Shown: positions 12,202 to 23,337, counted from the stretch's first letter. The stretch is DNA of 64,000 nucleotides from Diphasiastrum complanatum (GCA_029204225.1 CM055109.1:42548044-42612043), one strand, 5' to 3'. Translations and numbers: made by a program. The notes: a model not told the origin generated them from the sequence alone.

Positions 12202-13260
12202 CCTTAATTATATTTTAAGTCTCTGGCTTCAGTCCCTTGAATTTGGCATCAAATAATCTCTATCTAGAATGTATATGTGCTAATAGTTGAAAAATAACTG
12301 TTTTGGAAGCTTGTTTTTAGGGGTCTGTGGTTCTTCATAACACATGTGATGTTTTTGTTTTATCGGCAGCACCTTAATGCTTAGTGCATTCTTTGTATTA
12401 CAATGTGATTGCTACTGAATGCAGAGTTGAGACAACAAATATGAGTGAACTGAAAAAAATCAGCAATGAGAGTCAATAATTGAGGACCCTTTGGTTTTCA
12501 GGTAAATTTGCACGCTACTTCAGTGATGGTTTTGCAGGTTGTTACATAGGACATTTAATAGCTGTGGATTATTTTCACATACTTCAGTTGTTGTATGTTT
12601 TGCATGGACACAGGATCACGTCAATTTTGCTGTCATCATTTTGGGATTTCTCATGTACAGGAGGGTACAAAAACATCGATGCCTAGTAAGATTTTTATTT
12701 GGGTTCTGTTGCAACTGTTTCAGGAGCTGCACCATTCACTTCTTTTTCTATGTTAACACATGCTTCCCAATTGTTTGAGAACATTTACACAGTTCATTTC
12801 TTATGGTAGCTGTGCTGGGAATGCTTTATGTCCCTCATTTCCATACTTTCCTTGGAGATCTTTAATCTGTACCTGTGAAAAATGTGCTTTTTTCAAGGTG
12901 CTCCCTATTTTATGCAGCTGCTCTTGTAGCATCGGCAATATGCATATTCCAAGGTAGCTATTTTGACAGGTAAACAAACATGCGTACTTTGCCATTCTGT
13001 CTCCAGTGCAGAATGGGCCTAGTGCCTAAAGATATTCATGTAGCTCAGACTGTACTTCTTAGTTACCTTGTGAAAACTTCTATTGCTACAAATTGTGAAT
13101 TCAGCTCTTCAAATAGGAACATGAACAGTTTTAATTCTTTTGATATGTGAATAATAAGCATTGTTTATTGAGATTGTGGTTGTGGACTTTTTGTATATCA
13201 CTTTTTGAGGCAAGTTTCTTGCATGCAAAATTCTCTCATACACCCAAATTGCAAACTATG
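10856..13260. other. Unassigned DNA with a CT microsatellite
   Basis: No convincing coding sequence. The plus strand is unusually rich in acceptor-like TTNCAGG phrases (for example 11092, 12500, 12534, 12720), but the frames between them show no recognisable domain. A (CT)n run lies at about 12172-12199. Confidence 0.35.
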
Positions 13261-13264
13261 TTTA

Positions 13265-13330
13265 ACTTGTGGTAAGATAATAGTACTGGCTATCTTTAAT
13301 TTGTGGTAAGATAATAGTACTGGCTAGGAA
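13265..13330. repeat. 34-bp tandem duplication
   Basis: Two adjacent copies of TTGTGGTAAGATAATAGTAC plus flank, about 34 bp apart. Confidence 0.85.
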
Positions 13331-13559
13331 TATTTGGTCTTTGTTAAGTGGCCCAAAAGGGAACGATGACAAAGTTGTACTTTTATGTACACTTAAAAAA
13401 CACCACAAACACTCTTCAATGTGAAGCTGGACACTGGGGTGTGGAATTACGAGGGAGAAAGATGGATGTGGATTTGTGGTGGCCATATGAGTCACTAGTT
13501 TCAAGTCACTCCTAGAGTCTATAAGGTGGTCGATGTTAAGTGGAGAGGCACCTCATTAG

Positions 13560-15453
13560 AAGAGAGAATTGCACTTTCAAGAGATTGATCACGGAAGGTT
13601 TAAACATCTAGCACAGCCAGCTGGGATTGTGTGGGCAGGTGGGCATGTGCAGGCCAGCCTTTGCTCGCTTTAGATCCTCCCTTACATTATTTCATTTTGA
13701 CTTCATTTCAAAAAAGTTTGAGGTGGAAAAAATCTCAAAAATATTGGATCAAGGCACCAAACCTTTATATGAAATTTTAATTATTGAATTATAATGATTT
13801 CACATTTGATACTCGTAAATGTTTGAAAAAAGCATTTACTTGCAATTCATTCGAATGCTAGGGTTAACGTAGCGTTAGTGTGGAGTGTAATGGAGATCCA
13901 TAGATGGGTTTAGTTTGGACTTTTGGATGTCCATTGTATCCAAGCTATAAAGTTTGTATTGGGAACAACTTTTTGACTAAACTTGAATGTGAAAGAGACC
14001 CTTCTTAAGTCCAAAAGATACAAAAGATACCTAAGGATTTCCTCACCGAGTGAATTACTCTTATTGAACCAAATCGGTGTGTATAGAATATGGGTGCTTG
14101 TTAGATAGAAGGATAGAGAAATTAGAGATAGAAAGATCGATAGGTAGATGAATGGTCTATAGATGGATATGGAGGGATAGATGGAGATAAATTGATCTAT
14201 GGATGGATGAATTAATTGACTAACCGTGAAATGGATTGCTCGGGTCAATCGATGATTATGTGGTAGTTGGATGATGATGAATATTGCTAAATGATTAAGA
14301 AAGTTGATAGTCTGTAGAACGATGTAGGTGAATGGATGCCATTTCATGATTGAGTTCTAAATGTCAAAAGGAGCATGCTCTTAGATAATTGAATGGATCT
14401 AAAGTTAGATGCCATAAGATCATCGTTGCAGACCCAAATTTTCGAAGAATCAAAACAAAAGTATCTATTTAAAGATTAAGGCAAGGACCTTACTAATTAA
14501 GGTGGATACTTGAGGGGGACAAGATCGTATAAAAGTACTAGATTGGGGCATTTATCATTTCCAAGACTAAAAAAGACATTCTTCAAGAAATGTGGACCTT
14601 GAAGGGTCAAATGAAGTATGTTATGATAGGACTTCAGCTAGAGCTAGAAATGTAGCAAATATAGCCAGCCTCTCCACTTGCTTGGATTTTTATAGGCTTT
14701 AAAGAAATGATTTTTTAGTCTATTTTTTATTCATTGCTTTTGCACATTCTTTAATAATCATTATTTTCTTCTCTTTTTCATACTTTCAATCTAGTAATTT
14801 AAACTCCTATATGGAAGTGCTCTCTTATTGTACATACAAGTTTTTGTGAAGCAATCTTTGTGACTAGACATTGTTTTTCCTCATATTCTCTCTCTACGTG
14901 AGGGTTCACTCATTTTCTCTCTCTACTCGAGAGTAGGTTGTTTTTTCTCTCAAAAAGTATGTTGGGAACTTAGATTTTTTTTCATGTACTTTGATTGCTT
15001 TGAGTGTCAATTGAATGTGGATTCATTGTACTGATGGAGCAGCCACTGAATCAAGTATCTGTAGCTTGAGCTGATTGTTTTTTGGGGTTATGTATTAGTA
15101 CATAATTAACTGTCCATGTGAAATATTTTAGTAGTTCTTTGAAGTTAATCCTAGTTTTCTTTTTTCCCAAAGACCTATGCTCTCTGCAAATCATAGGGAA
15201 GTTATTTTCTATCTTGTAGCTTGAAACGTGGAATGTAGAAAATTATTTGTGCACTACTAATCAAGCCCTTTATTAGTGAATTTGTTAGGAGCACTAGATT
15301 TATTTCATGTTTTGGTTTCAAGCCTACTTGTGCTTGTCTTTGGAACTTGAGGGCGTGATGGGTGAATCTAGGAAGATTGTAGGATGCAATCTATGTGATA
15401 GATCTATGTGCAATCACAACTACCTTAGAAGATCAATTGTGGGTGTTGGGCAA
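13560..15453. other. Unassigned DNA containing a GATA/GATGG-rich minisatellite
   Basis: About 14103-14225 is a degenerate array of GATAGA and GATGGAT units. Its complement produces a spurious Ile/Ser/Tyr-rich frame. The rest shows nothing recognisable up to the target-site duplication of the copia element. Confidence 0.5.
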
Positions 15454-15458
15454 GTTTT

Positions 15459-15901
15459 TGTTAGAATAATAAATGTAAATGATGTAGAAGCCATAGGTTA
15501 CTATGACCCAAAAGGTCGAGATCTGTGTAACCATGGTCATTTATATTTTAGGCCCAAGTTAGTATGAAACTAACTTGTAGGGACTCGTGGGTCCACTAGG
15601 GGCTTATACATGTGAATTAAGTACTTAACTTGTTATTTGGAGTACTTAATTATTTTATGTAACTCATGGTAGTTAGATAGCCATTAGTCAAGTTATTGGA
15701 CAGCCAACAATCATGAAGGTAGATAGCCATCTTGGACTACTTATATGTAGCCATTCATTTGTATGAGACACACTTTTGTTAAGCAATCTACTGTTCATAT
15801 TGGTTGTCCACAAGTTTCTACAAGAGGGTCATCTAACCATCTCTCTCTTCTCTTTGAGAATACTTTGTGTTAATGAATAGTCTTGATTATGGATTCCTAC
15901 A
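15459..15901 (+). repeat. 5' LTR of the copia element (443 bp)
   Basis: TG...CA ends (TGTTAGAATAATAAATG to GGATTCCTACA). It matches the 3' LTR almost throughout. Confidence 0.96.
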
Positions 15902-15914
15902 TGGTATCAGAGCC
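15902..15914 (+). promoter_or_regulatory. Primer-binding site (initiator tRNA-Met type)
   Basis: TGGTATCAGAGCC directly follows the 5' LTR. It is complementary to the 3' end of plant initiator methionine tRNA, the usual copia primer. Confidence 0.95.
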
Positions 15915-16531
15915 ATTTTTCAGAATTGAGGAGGGCACCCAATAGGCAGCCACATTTCTTCTCTTTTGGTTCATAAAAATCAGAATTTTTCTGATTTGAT
16001 TTTTGTGGAGAGAGAACTGTTCGCCTCCTTGTTTTTTGTGCAGGAAATTGCAGGGAAAAGCTTGAAACCTCCACTCATTTGGGAGCCAGCAGTAGGGCAC
16101 CCATGCTCAACTAGTTTTCATGTGATTGAAATTAGATTACATGCTTCAAATTTCAGATTTTCTTCTTGGAGGAGGGCACCCATCTACCTTGAAGACAAAT
16201 GTGTTTTTGACACATTCTTAGTGGCTGAAATTTTTCTGTTTTTGAGCTTGGTAGAAGGTTCTACCATCTGCTCCATTAGCACATTGAGTGCACACCATTT
16301 TACCACAAATGTTCTGGTTGTGGTTTTGGCTTCATTGGAAGCCTGCATATTAGTTAGTATTCTGTTATTTCAGCAGAATACAGCCACCTATATCTTCTTG
16401 TGAATGAGCTATTGCATGTGGTGTATTGCAATTTATAGTGCTCATTAATTCAGCTTTGATCTTGCTGATTTTTTAATAGATTTTGGTTTGGAATATGTTT
16501 TTTCCATCTACTATTAGCTGAATTTTCAGAA

Positions 16532-17221
16532 ATGGCTAAAGAATCTGAATCTGTAGGTTCTTTGTTCAATGAAGATAGGTTGGATGGAACTAATTTCTCC
16601 TTGTGGTGTTACATGATCAAAAACCTCTTTATTGCTAAAGGTTTGTTTGAAGTTGTAAGTGGTGATGAAGAGAGGCCACCTAGTTTGGCACCTACTACAC
16701 CGTCAAGAGTTACTTTTTTAACATATGTGGAGGTGTCTTCCAAAGAACAAAAGAAGTGGGATCGACGTGACGCACAAGCACATTCGGTCATAGCGCTATC
16801 CGTGAAGAGATCAATCCTACCTCACATTCGATCATGCAAGATTTCCAAGAGTGCTTGGAAAGTACTTGCCAAGATGTTCCAAGTGAAGAATACGGCGAAA
16901 GTGCTTTTTCTACGTAATCAACTCTCAACATTGAAGATGCAAGAGGGTGATACGCTTTCAAATCACTTAATGAAGATCAAGGATCTTCGTGAAGAGCTTC
17001 TTAGCATTGACGATACTCTTAATTCACTTCCTCATTCCTATCTTCCATTTGTGTCTACTTTAAGCATATCTCTTAGGGGACAACAAATCTCCTTTGAAGA
17101 GCTTGTTGACTTACTTCTCCAGGAAGAGCAAACAAGGATTAATTTTGGTGAACAAGAAGATCAGGCCTTCTTCACCAAAGGCAAAGGCAAGGGCAAGTCG
17201 AAAGGTAAGTCTTCCAAGTAA
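16532..17221 (+). pseudogene. Copia gag polyprotein
   Basis: A 229-codon open frame starts at the first good ATG after the leader. The N-terminal part has the copia gag signature (LFNEDRLDGTNFSLWCYMIK, a DUF4219/UBN2-type Gag). A long helical middle follows, then a Lys/Gly-rich tail. In the full-length family the frame would continue through a CCHC zinc knuckle. Here a TAA (17219-17221) cuts it off, and the knuckle CHYCKKFGHHIKEC is in the same frame at 17264-17305. Gag packages the element RNA into cytoplasmic virus-like particles. This copy would make a Gag without its nucleocapsid domain. Confidence 0.9.
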
Positions 17222-17263
17222 TCCAAGGAAGGCCAAGATCGAGGATCCAAAAAGAAGGGTAAG

Positions 17264-17305
17264 TGCCATTATTGTAAAAAGTTTGGGCACCACATAAAGG
17301 AATGT
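17264..17305 (+). other. Zinc knuckle (CX2CX4HX4C) cut off from gag
   Basis: Fourteen residues with perfect CCHC spacing lie 43 bp downstream of the premature gag stop in the same frame. This shows that the stop is secondary. Confidence 0.88.
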
Positions 17306-17384
17306 AGAAAGAAGCTTACTAAGGATAAAGAGAAAAGTATTGATACAAATACAGCCATGATTTCATTAAAACATCAAAAGGAGA

Positions 17385-18368
17385 ATGATTCTTTCAACAG
17401 TGATTTTGCTTTTGTCACTAACAATCTCATTTCTAATCAAAATGAGATTTCTATCACTTCTCGACTTGCTGGTTTTTCAGCAGAAAACAACACTACTTCA
17501 GCTTTGCAGGTTGCTGATTGATAGCGGAGCTTCACACCATATGACTCACCATAGAGACGTCTTCACAAAGCTTATGAAAATCAAAGATGGAAGCAAGGTT
17601 CAAGGTGTTGACAACACCTCCTATCCAATTGAAGGCATTGGATCTATACCACTCATTCTTCCCAATGGAGAAGAAAAATACATTCGAAATGTATTTTGTG
17701 TTCCTAAGATTAAAAAAAATTTCATTTCGGTCTCTACAATCATGAATCAAGGATTGATTGTAGAATTTAAAAAAGACAAATGTCTTATAAAAGACCCAAA
17801 GAGATCACTTTCAATTGTTGCTTCGGGAACATTGCGAGGAGGTTTGTTTTTGTTGGATATTTATGAACCTAAAGCTTTGACATCCTTTGGTCTTGTTGCT
17901 ACTAATTCACATGCATTGGAGTTGGCTAAACTATGGCATGCGAGGTACGGGCATCTCAATTTTGGAAGTTTGAATATGTTGAAGAAATTCAACATGGTGG
18001 AAGGCAATCCAAATATGGAGCATCCCGAAGGACATGTATGCGAAGGATGCATACTTGGTAAGTTTCAACGGAAGCCTTTTCCTATTGATGGGATTATCAA
18101 AGTTGGTGGTAAGTTTGCCTTAATTCATAGTGATGTATGTGGTCCAATGAGGACCGAATCCATTGGTAATATTGATGATTTTTCAAGGTTTACATGGATC
18201 TTTCCTATGAAGGCAAAATCTGAAGTTTTTCAACGCTTCAAAGATTTTCTAGCTATGATAGAAAATCAATTTGGGCATACTTTGAAGATACTACGTACCA
18301 ACCGAGGAGGGGAATACATTAAAAGTACGTTTAGCACGTTTCTTCAAAACAGAGGCATTCTACATTAA
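17385..18368 (+). pseudogene. Copia protease and integrase (N-terminal part)
   Basis: The protease active site is visible as LLIDSGASHHMT (about 17511-17550), reached from gag only by a frameshift near 17520. Next come the GAG-pre-integrase/HHCC zinc region (LWHARYGHLNF ... CEGCILGKFQ, about 17932-18066) and the integrase core beginning IHSDVCGPM with the first catalytic Asp. A short deletion removes residues before IDDFSRFTW. The second catalytic Asp is lost: the usual LR(S/T)D(N/R)GGEY reads LRTNRGGEY. The frame stops at TAA 18366-18368, which sits where a Gln codon is expected. Protease would mature the polyprotein and integrase would insert the cDNA. Confidence 0.92.
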
Positions 18369-19010
18369 ATGAGTACACCTTACGCACCGCAACAGAATGG
18401 TGTTGCTGAGAGGAAAAATCGCATAATCATGGAGATGGCTCGTTGCATACTTAAGGCAAAGGGCATTCCCTACAAGTTTTGGGGTGAAGCGGTTATTACG
18501 GCGGCATACATTAGTAATCGGTGTCCGACTAAAGCCTTGAAGATTTTGACTCCTTATGAAGTTTGGTATGGTAAGAAGCCATCGGTTTCTCACTTTCGCA
18601 CTTTTGGTTGCACGGCTTATGCGTTTATTCCTGATAAGCTAAGATCCAAACTAGATGATAAAGGAGTAAAATGCATTTTTATGGGCTATAGTAGTGAAAG
18701 TAAAGGCTATAGATTGTTTAACGTGGATACTAACAAAATCATAGTGAGTCGTGATGTTCATTTTGATGAGAAGAACTCCTATGATCTTGCACTCATTCAT
18801 GTCATGAAAGGGGACATCCCCCAAGATGACTATGTTGAAGTGTTTCCAGATTTGGTATCACCATCTAATGTTGAAGAGGAGGGACTGCCATCATCCTCTA
18901 ATGGACAACCCACTGGTTCTTCAAGCGAACAGCCCATAATTCATCAAGAGGAGCAGATTTATGAAGAGGAATGGCCTGTTGAAAACTTTGGACAGCATAG
19001 GCCAATTTAA
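18369..19010 (+). pseudogene. Copia integrase C-terminal part and linker
   Basis: Continues the integrase frame after the single TAA. The catalytic Glu region is intact in the motif YAPQQNGVAERKNR. It is followed by the usual KFWGEAVITAAYISNR and FGCTAYAFIP segments, then an acidic Ser/Pro-rich linker toward RT (SSSNGQPTGSSSEQP). The frame ends at TAA 19008-19010. Confidence 0.93.
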
Positions 19011-19303
19011 GAGCACTTTGGACAACAAAGTGTTGACAGTTCAGATCACTTTGGACAACAAAGCGTTGATCAAAGTAAGGTTGTTGGACAGCCTAAACCA
19101 GTCCCTAAATGGCTGTTGTAGACTTTGCAGGATAACAAAGTGAACCGCTTTATTCAATTTTGGGTTCGAACTTGATCTATGAAGGGAAGACTCGTGCCTC
19201 ATCTAAATCAGTAGAATTTGCTGATTTTTCTGATTTTGCTCTTACATCTATTGAGGATAGTGCAATAGAATCTGTTTTTTTATGAGCAGGCCAGAGGAGT
19301 AAA
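19011..19303 (+). other. Integrase-RT linker with repeated LDNK-type peptide
   Basis: Eroded linker. The phrase CACTTTGGACAACAAAG(T/C)GTTGA repeats at 19014-19064, suggesting local duplication. No frame is open across it. Confidence 0.6.
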
Positions 19304-19987
19304 ATGTTGGGAGGACGCGATGAAGAGGAGTATGACTCGCTCATAAAGAACCAAACATGGGTTCTTGTTGATCTTCCACATGTAAAGAAAGCAATTGGCT
19401 GTAAATGGGTTTATAAGATCAAGTACAAGTCCAATGGTACTATTGAAAGGTACAAGACAAGACTTGTTGCCAAAGGTTATGCGCAAAAGGAGGGCATTGA
19501 TTATGAGGAAACTTTTGCACCTACCGCACGAATAACTACCGTAAGGATAGTCACTGCTTTGGCTGCCCATCATGGTTGGTGTATGCACCAACTTGACATA
19601 AAAACAGTCTTCCTCAATGGTGATCTTAATGAGGAAGTTTACCTTCAGCAACCTGCTGGTTTTTTGGTTGCAGGTCAAGAAGACAAAGTGTGTCTTCTCA
19701 AGAAGGCTCTCTATGGACTAAAACAGGCCCCAAGGATGTGGTATCAAAAGATACACACATACTTTTGTGATCGTGGGTTTTCTAACAGTCCTAGTGAATC
19801 TACGCTTTATGTCATGCATACATCTAAGTTTATCATCATCATTTTGCTATATGTTGATGATATTATCATTACGGGTAGTAATGAACAATATATTGCAGCC
19901 TTAAAATTTGATCTTGCTTCAGTTTATGATACATCAGATTTAGGCCAATTGCACTTCCCCAATTGCGGTACATTAAGCAGATTTTGA
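19304..19987 (+). pseudogene. Copia reverse transcriptase
   Basis: A 227-codon frame with the copia RT hallmarks in order: NQTWVLVDLP, KAIGCKWVYKIKYKSNG, KTRLVAKGYAQKEGIDYEETFAP, a QLDIKTVFLNGDLNEEVY motif (the first catalytic Asp lies in QLDIKT, where most copies have Ala rather than the Val seen here), LYGLKQAPRMWY, and the catalytic YVDD intact at about 19852. After DLGQLHF a stretch of roughly 20 codons is deleted, so the thumb region is damaged and the frame ends early. It would copy the element RNA into cDNA. Confidence 0.95.
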
Positions 19988-20730
19988 AGCATTTCAAAAT
20001 GGAAGATTGCAAGCCGGTTGCTACACCAATTGAGACGGGCCTGAAGTTAAGTAATCAAAGTGGTGGTGAACCATTTGATACTACACTATATTGTTGAGAG
20101 GTTGGAAGTCTCATTTACTTATGCAACTCAAGACCAGATATATCTTATAGTGTTTCCCTCATGAGTCAATTCATGCATGTTCCGTTGACATCACATTGGA
20201 AAGCATTGAAGAGGATCCCTCGATATCTTCAAGGAAGTAAAACACTTGGTCTGTTTTATCCTTCTAGTGATGATGCATGTTTGGCTGGTTTTTGTGACTC
20301 GGATTGGGGTGGAGATCAAGATACTAGACGCTCTACTAGTGGTCATTGCTTTTTCATTGGAAATTCAGCAGTTTCTTGGTTAAGCAAGAAGCAAGCCACC
20401 GTTGCTACATCCTCAAGTGAAGTAGAATATAGAGCAACGTTTTCAGCCACTACGGAGTGTATATGGCTGAGACAATTACTTGTCGATATGAAGCAGGGCC
20501 AGCCCTCAGCTACTCTCCTATTTACGGATAGTCAAAGTGCTATTGCGATTGCACGAAATCCGTATTTCATGCAAGAACAAAGCATATCAAGATCCAATAT
20601 CACTTTGTTCAGGAGAAGCTTCATAATGGTGACATCACGCTTGAACATTGTCCCACGGAGAATAATATTGCAGATGTGTTCACTAAGGCATTGCCTAGAG
20701 TTCAATTTAAAGCTCTTTGTGAAGCTTTAA
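19988..20730 (+). pseudogene. Copia RNase H domain
   Basis: From 19988 the thumb/connection continues in another frame (ILKHFKMEDCKPV, then a stop near 20095). The frame 20161-20730 holds the RNase H core: FCDSDWGGDQDTRRSTSGH, SWLSKKQATVATSSSEVEY and TDSQSAIAIARNP. A frameshift near 20580 displaces the conserved end (HIK-type and ENNIADVFTKALP segments remain readable in another frame). RNase H removes the RNA strand during reverse transcription. Confidence 0.93.
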
Positions 20731-20784
20731 ATTTAAAGCAACATGCTGATTTTCTTACTTAGTGAATACATGTCATTTTCATTT

Positions 20785-20792
20785 AAGGAGGG
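20785..20792 (+). promoter_or_regulatory. Polypurine tract
   Basis: AAGGAGGG-type purine run directly before the 3' LTR, the usual plus-strand priming site. Confidence 0.85.
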
Positions 20793-21305
20793 TGTTAGAA
20801 TAATAAATGTAAATGATGTAGAAGCCATAGGTTACTATGACCCAAAAGGTCGAGATCTGTGTAACCATGGTCATTTATATTTGAGGCCCAAGTTAGTATG
20901 AAACTAACTTGTAGGGACTCGTGGGTCCACTAGGGGCCTATACATGTGAATTAAGTACCTAACTTGTTATTTGGGGTACTTAATTATTTTATTAACTTAT
21001 GGTAGCTAGATAGCCATTAGTCAAGTTATTGGACAGCCAACAGTCATGAAGGTAGATAGCGCCAACAGTCATGAAGGTAGATAGCCATTAGTCAAGTTAT
21101 TGGACAACCAATAGTCATGAAGGTAGATAGCCATCTTGGACTACTTATATGTAGCCATTCATTTCTATGAGACACACTTTTGTTAAGCAATCTACTGTTC
21201 ATATTGGCTGTTCACAAGTTTCTACAAGAGGGTCATCTAACCATCTCTCTCTTCTCTTTGAGAATACTTTGTGTTAATGAATAGTCTTGATTCTGGATTC
21301 CTACA
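20793..21305 (+). repeat. 3' LTR of the copia element (513 bp)
   Basis: Matches the 5' LTR but is 70 bp longer. The phrase CAGTCATGAAGGTAGATAGC and its flank CATTAGTCAAGTTATTGGACA are present an extra time around 21045-21125. Confidence 0.96.
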
Positions 21306-21310
21306 GTTTT

Positions 21311-22460
21311 CACACGTGAAATATTGCATTGATGTTCTATTTGAAACATTTGCATAACAATGTAATTGAGCATGTGGATTTCATTGAATGACCTTGATCC
21401 TTTAAGTGATGGATGGAGTCTTGATACACATGAACTTAGCCCAAAATCTTATAACACGACACCCTACAATCTTAATGCCAATCTTTTCTTGGGACATGAG
21501 TGCTAGTGACAAGAGTGTTTATCCATTAGTGTCACAATTTGGCTCATCAAGATTGATTGAAATTTTCTTTTCTTTTTGTAAAAAAAAAATTCTTTCTTGC
21601 AAACAAGATTATTTAGAAATTTTCGTATACAATGCTCACCTAATGCAACTACTATTATTGTTTTACTTGTTGATGATGTCAACATTATGCTTTGAAGATG
21701 AACATGAAAATGACGGTGTTAGAGAAATAAGGAGATTAAAAGAGAACAAAAAAAACCTTTCGATGTTTAGGAAAACACTTTTGCAAAAAGAGAAGGTAAA
21801 TTGGGAGTAGCAAGTACAAATAATGGAAAACTTTCCAAAACAAATAACTATTCAAAAGTAGCAAAATATGATAATGAACTAAGAGAGTCAATTTTTTGTT
21901 GTTGTGAAGCTCGTAAGTTTTGTAGTTGTCCTTGAGATAGAAAAGAGCCTCCTCATTTTTTGCAATGCAGGTTGCTGACTTCTTATAGACTCTCACAAGT
22001 GAATGTTCAATGTTGATTGTTGCATCAATGACTTCTCGAGTGAGTATGAGAGGGGCAGGAGGAGAGTTTGTTCGTTGTGATAGAAAGCCATAAGGTGTGC
22101 CACTCACTCTATGCCCAAGGTGTCATCAAAATAAACATTCTAACACCTTATTGGCATGGATCAAGTTGACATGAAAAGAAAAAGTAATAACACTTGATTT
22201 GTCAAAATTTGAATGGTGCGATTGAGAATATGATGGTTCAATAAATAGAATATGATGGTTCAATAAATAGAAAATTGCATCGAAAGTATGGAAAATGAGA
22301 TGACAAAAATTGAGATGTGAGAGTAAACCTAATATCTTTTGGGTGTCTTTGTTGCTTTTTGAAGTGTTAGAAAGGGTATGGGTGCGCTGAATAGATATTG
22401 AGAAAGCCAACAAATATTCATTAGTAAAATAAAATACAAATCATACCTTGGATCAGGTAG
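21311..22460 (-). other. Possible exon relic in otherwise unassigned DNA
   Basis: On the minus strand, 22107 down to about 21895 reads as an even, non-repetitive peptide (GTPYGFLSQR, VIDATINIEHSLVRVYKKSA, NEEALFYLKDNYK) before it becomes low-complexity Leu/Tyr. I recognise no family. It lies head-to-head with H3-like copy 1 about 0.56 kb away. The remainder of the interval is AT-rich and shows only short tandem phrases (GAATATGATGGTTCAATAAATA twice near 22225-22270). Confidence 0.25.
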
Positions 22461-22477
22461 GTGTCACATCAAATGCC

Positions 22478-22600
22478 ACGTCAAGAGGCGACCATTGTAC
22501 TGCCACATGGCTCAATGTCATTCGGTTGTACCAGTAACACCATCGTTCTCACGTGTGGCCGTATAGATGACGTGTCCAACATGATCTCACACCGTGTGGT
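22478..22600 (+). promoter_or_regulatory. ACGTG-rich segment upstream of H3-like copy 1
   Basis: Contains CCACGTCA, TCACGTGTGG and GACGTGTCC within about 110 bp, 75-195 bp before the H3-like ATG. Such G-box/ABRE-like cores bind bZIP and bHLH factors in plants. The same motif class clusters before copy 2. Function is inferred. Confidence 0.4.
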
Positions 22601-22671
22601 GCGTACACAAGACAACGCATCAATTTTCAGATGAAAGCTAATGGATGGCAGGGCCTTCGCGCTAATCATCC

Positions 22672-23084
22672 ATGGCTCGCACTAAGCAAACAACTTAAAG
22701 ACATTTTGGAGGTGTTCCTTTGCATTCACGAGCACTAGCTAGATTGCTAGCCCCTCCTGATGTCCCACTACCAACAGGTAGAAGATCGGAGCCAGATTGT
22801 GGAAGAGGGAGATCGAGAGATCCAGTTTGGCTCAAAGATATCAAGAGGGTTGTAGAAGACATGCAACCTTCTCATTCTGAAGACCTCTTTTCAGAGGCAG
22901 CTCAGAGCAATCACTTGTTTACTATTGTTGTCTATCAGGTGGATTGCAACGGCAGTTGAGGCTCTCCACACAATTTTTTGAGGATTTACAGGTTAAATTT
23001 TTCGAGGATTGTGTTGTAGTAGCTATCTATATAAAGTGGGTCACTGTAATATCGAAGGATGTTGACTATTTCAAAATTGTTTAA
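22672..23084 (+). pseudogene. Histone H3/CENH3-like domain, copy 1
   Basis: The sequence starts MARTKQT, identical to the canonical H3 N-terminus, then a stop codon replaces the next residue. After a diverged tail the alpha-N region reads DPVWLKDIKR (H3: GTVALREIRK). A frame change near 22936 leads to RWIATAVEALH, matching the alpha-2 start of H3/CENH3. The Trp is typical of CENH3, where canonical H3 has Phe. A one-base change in a T-run (about 22975-22980) then leads to EDLQVKFFEDCVVVAIYIKW and VTVISKDVDYF, aligning with H3 YLVGLFEDTNLCAIHAKR and VTIMPKDIQL. Order and spacing cover the whole histone fold. The copy is broken by one stop and about two frame changes. In the nucleus H3 or CENH3 pairs with H4 in nucleosomes. 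This sequence is far more diverged than any housekeeping H3. Confidence 0.75.
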
Positions 23085-23086
23085 AT

Positions 23087-23337
23087 TTGTTTGAATTTGT
23101 TTGTGTGGATGATACAAAATTAGTTGTAAATATTCCAATTCCTTTAGGTTTAAGTTTGATTGTATCATATGTGTATATTGAGTATGATGAAATTCTTGCA
23201 AAAGCATGGGACGAGTTGGGGCTAGAGTATGATTATATTTTGGTAGACAACAAACACAAATTGCAATTTCACCGAAAATGTACAGAAGAAACGCAAGATA
23301 AAATAGCCTATTTGTCTACTATGATTGGAGAAGCAGG
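23087..23337 (+). pseudogene. C-terminal extension of H3-like copy 1 (unknown)
   Basis: An 84-codon frame follows the H3 relic at once (CVDDTKLVVNIPIPLGLSL, YIEYDEILAKAWDELGLEYD). It runs into a good splice donor, GCAGG|GTAAGGTT, at 23337/23338. Copy 2 ends its first exon at a donor with the same GTAAGGTT bases (36782). I recognise no domain. It sits where copy 2 carries its long extension, although the peptides do not align obviously. Confidence 0.4.

Larger units (their letters stand above)
15454..21310 (+). mobile_element. Complete Ty1/copia LTR retrotransposon with GTTTT target-site duplication
   Basis: The element occupies 15459-21305 and is flanked by 5-bp direct repeats GTTTT (15454-15458 and 21306-21310). 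The parts occur in canonical order: 5' LTR, primer-binding site, gag with zinc knuckle, protease, integrase, reverse transcriptase, RNase H, polypurine tract, 3' LTR. Integrase precedes RT, which is diagnostic of Ty1/copia. Element length and LTR length are typical for plant copia. It cannot encode a working polyprotein: gag, protease-integrase, RT and RNase H are separated by in-frame stops, frameshifts and small deletions. The LTRs differ by roughly a dozen positions by eye plus one 71-bp insertion, so the insertion is not ancient. Confidence 0.96.

Noticed and set aside
10856-13000. Series of TTNCAGG acceptor-like sites suggesting a multi-exon gene
   Set aside because: The stretches between them give short hydrophobic frames with no shared domain, and donors are missing or unordered.
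13910-14347. 145-codon minus-strand frame
   Set aside because: Its Ile/Ser/Tyr-rich centre is the translation of the GATA/GATGG minisatellite, with no domain and no splice sites.
15307-15567. 86-codon plus-strand frame across the copia 5' end
   Set aside because: It straddles the target-site duplication and the LTR, so it did not exist before insertion and has no domain.
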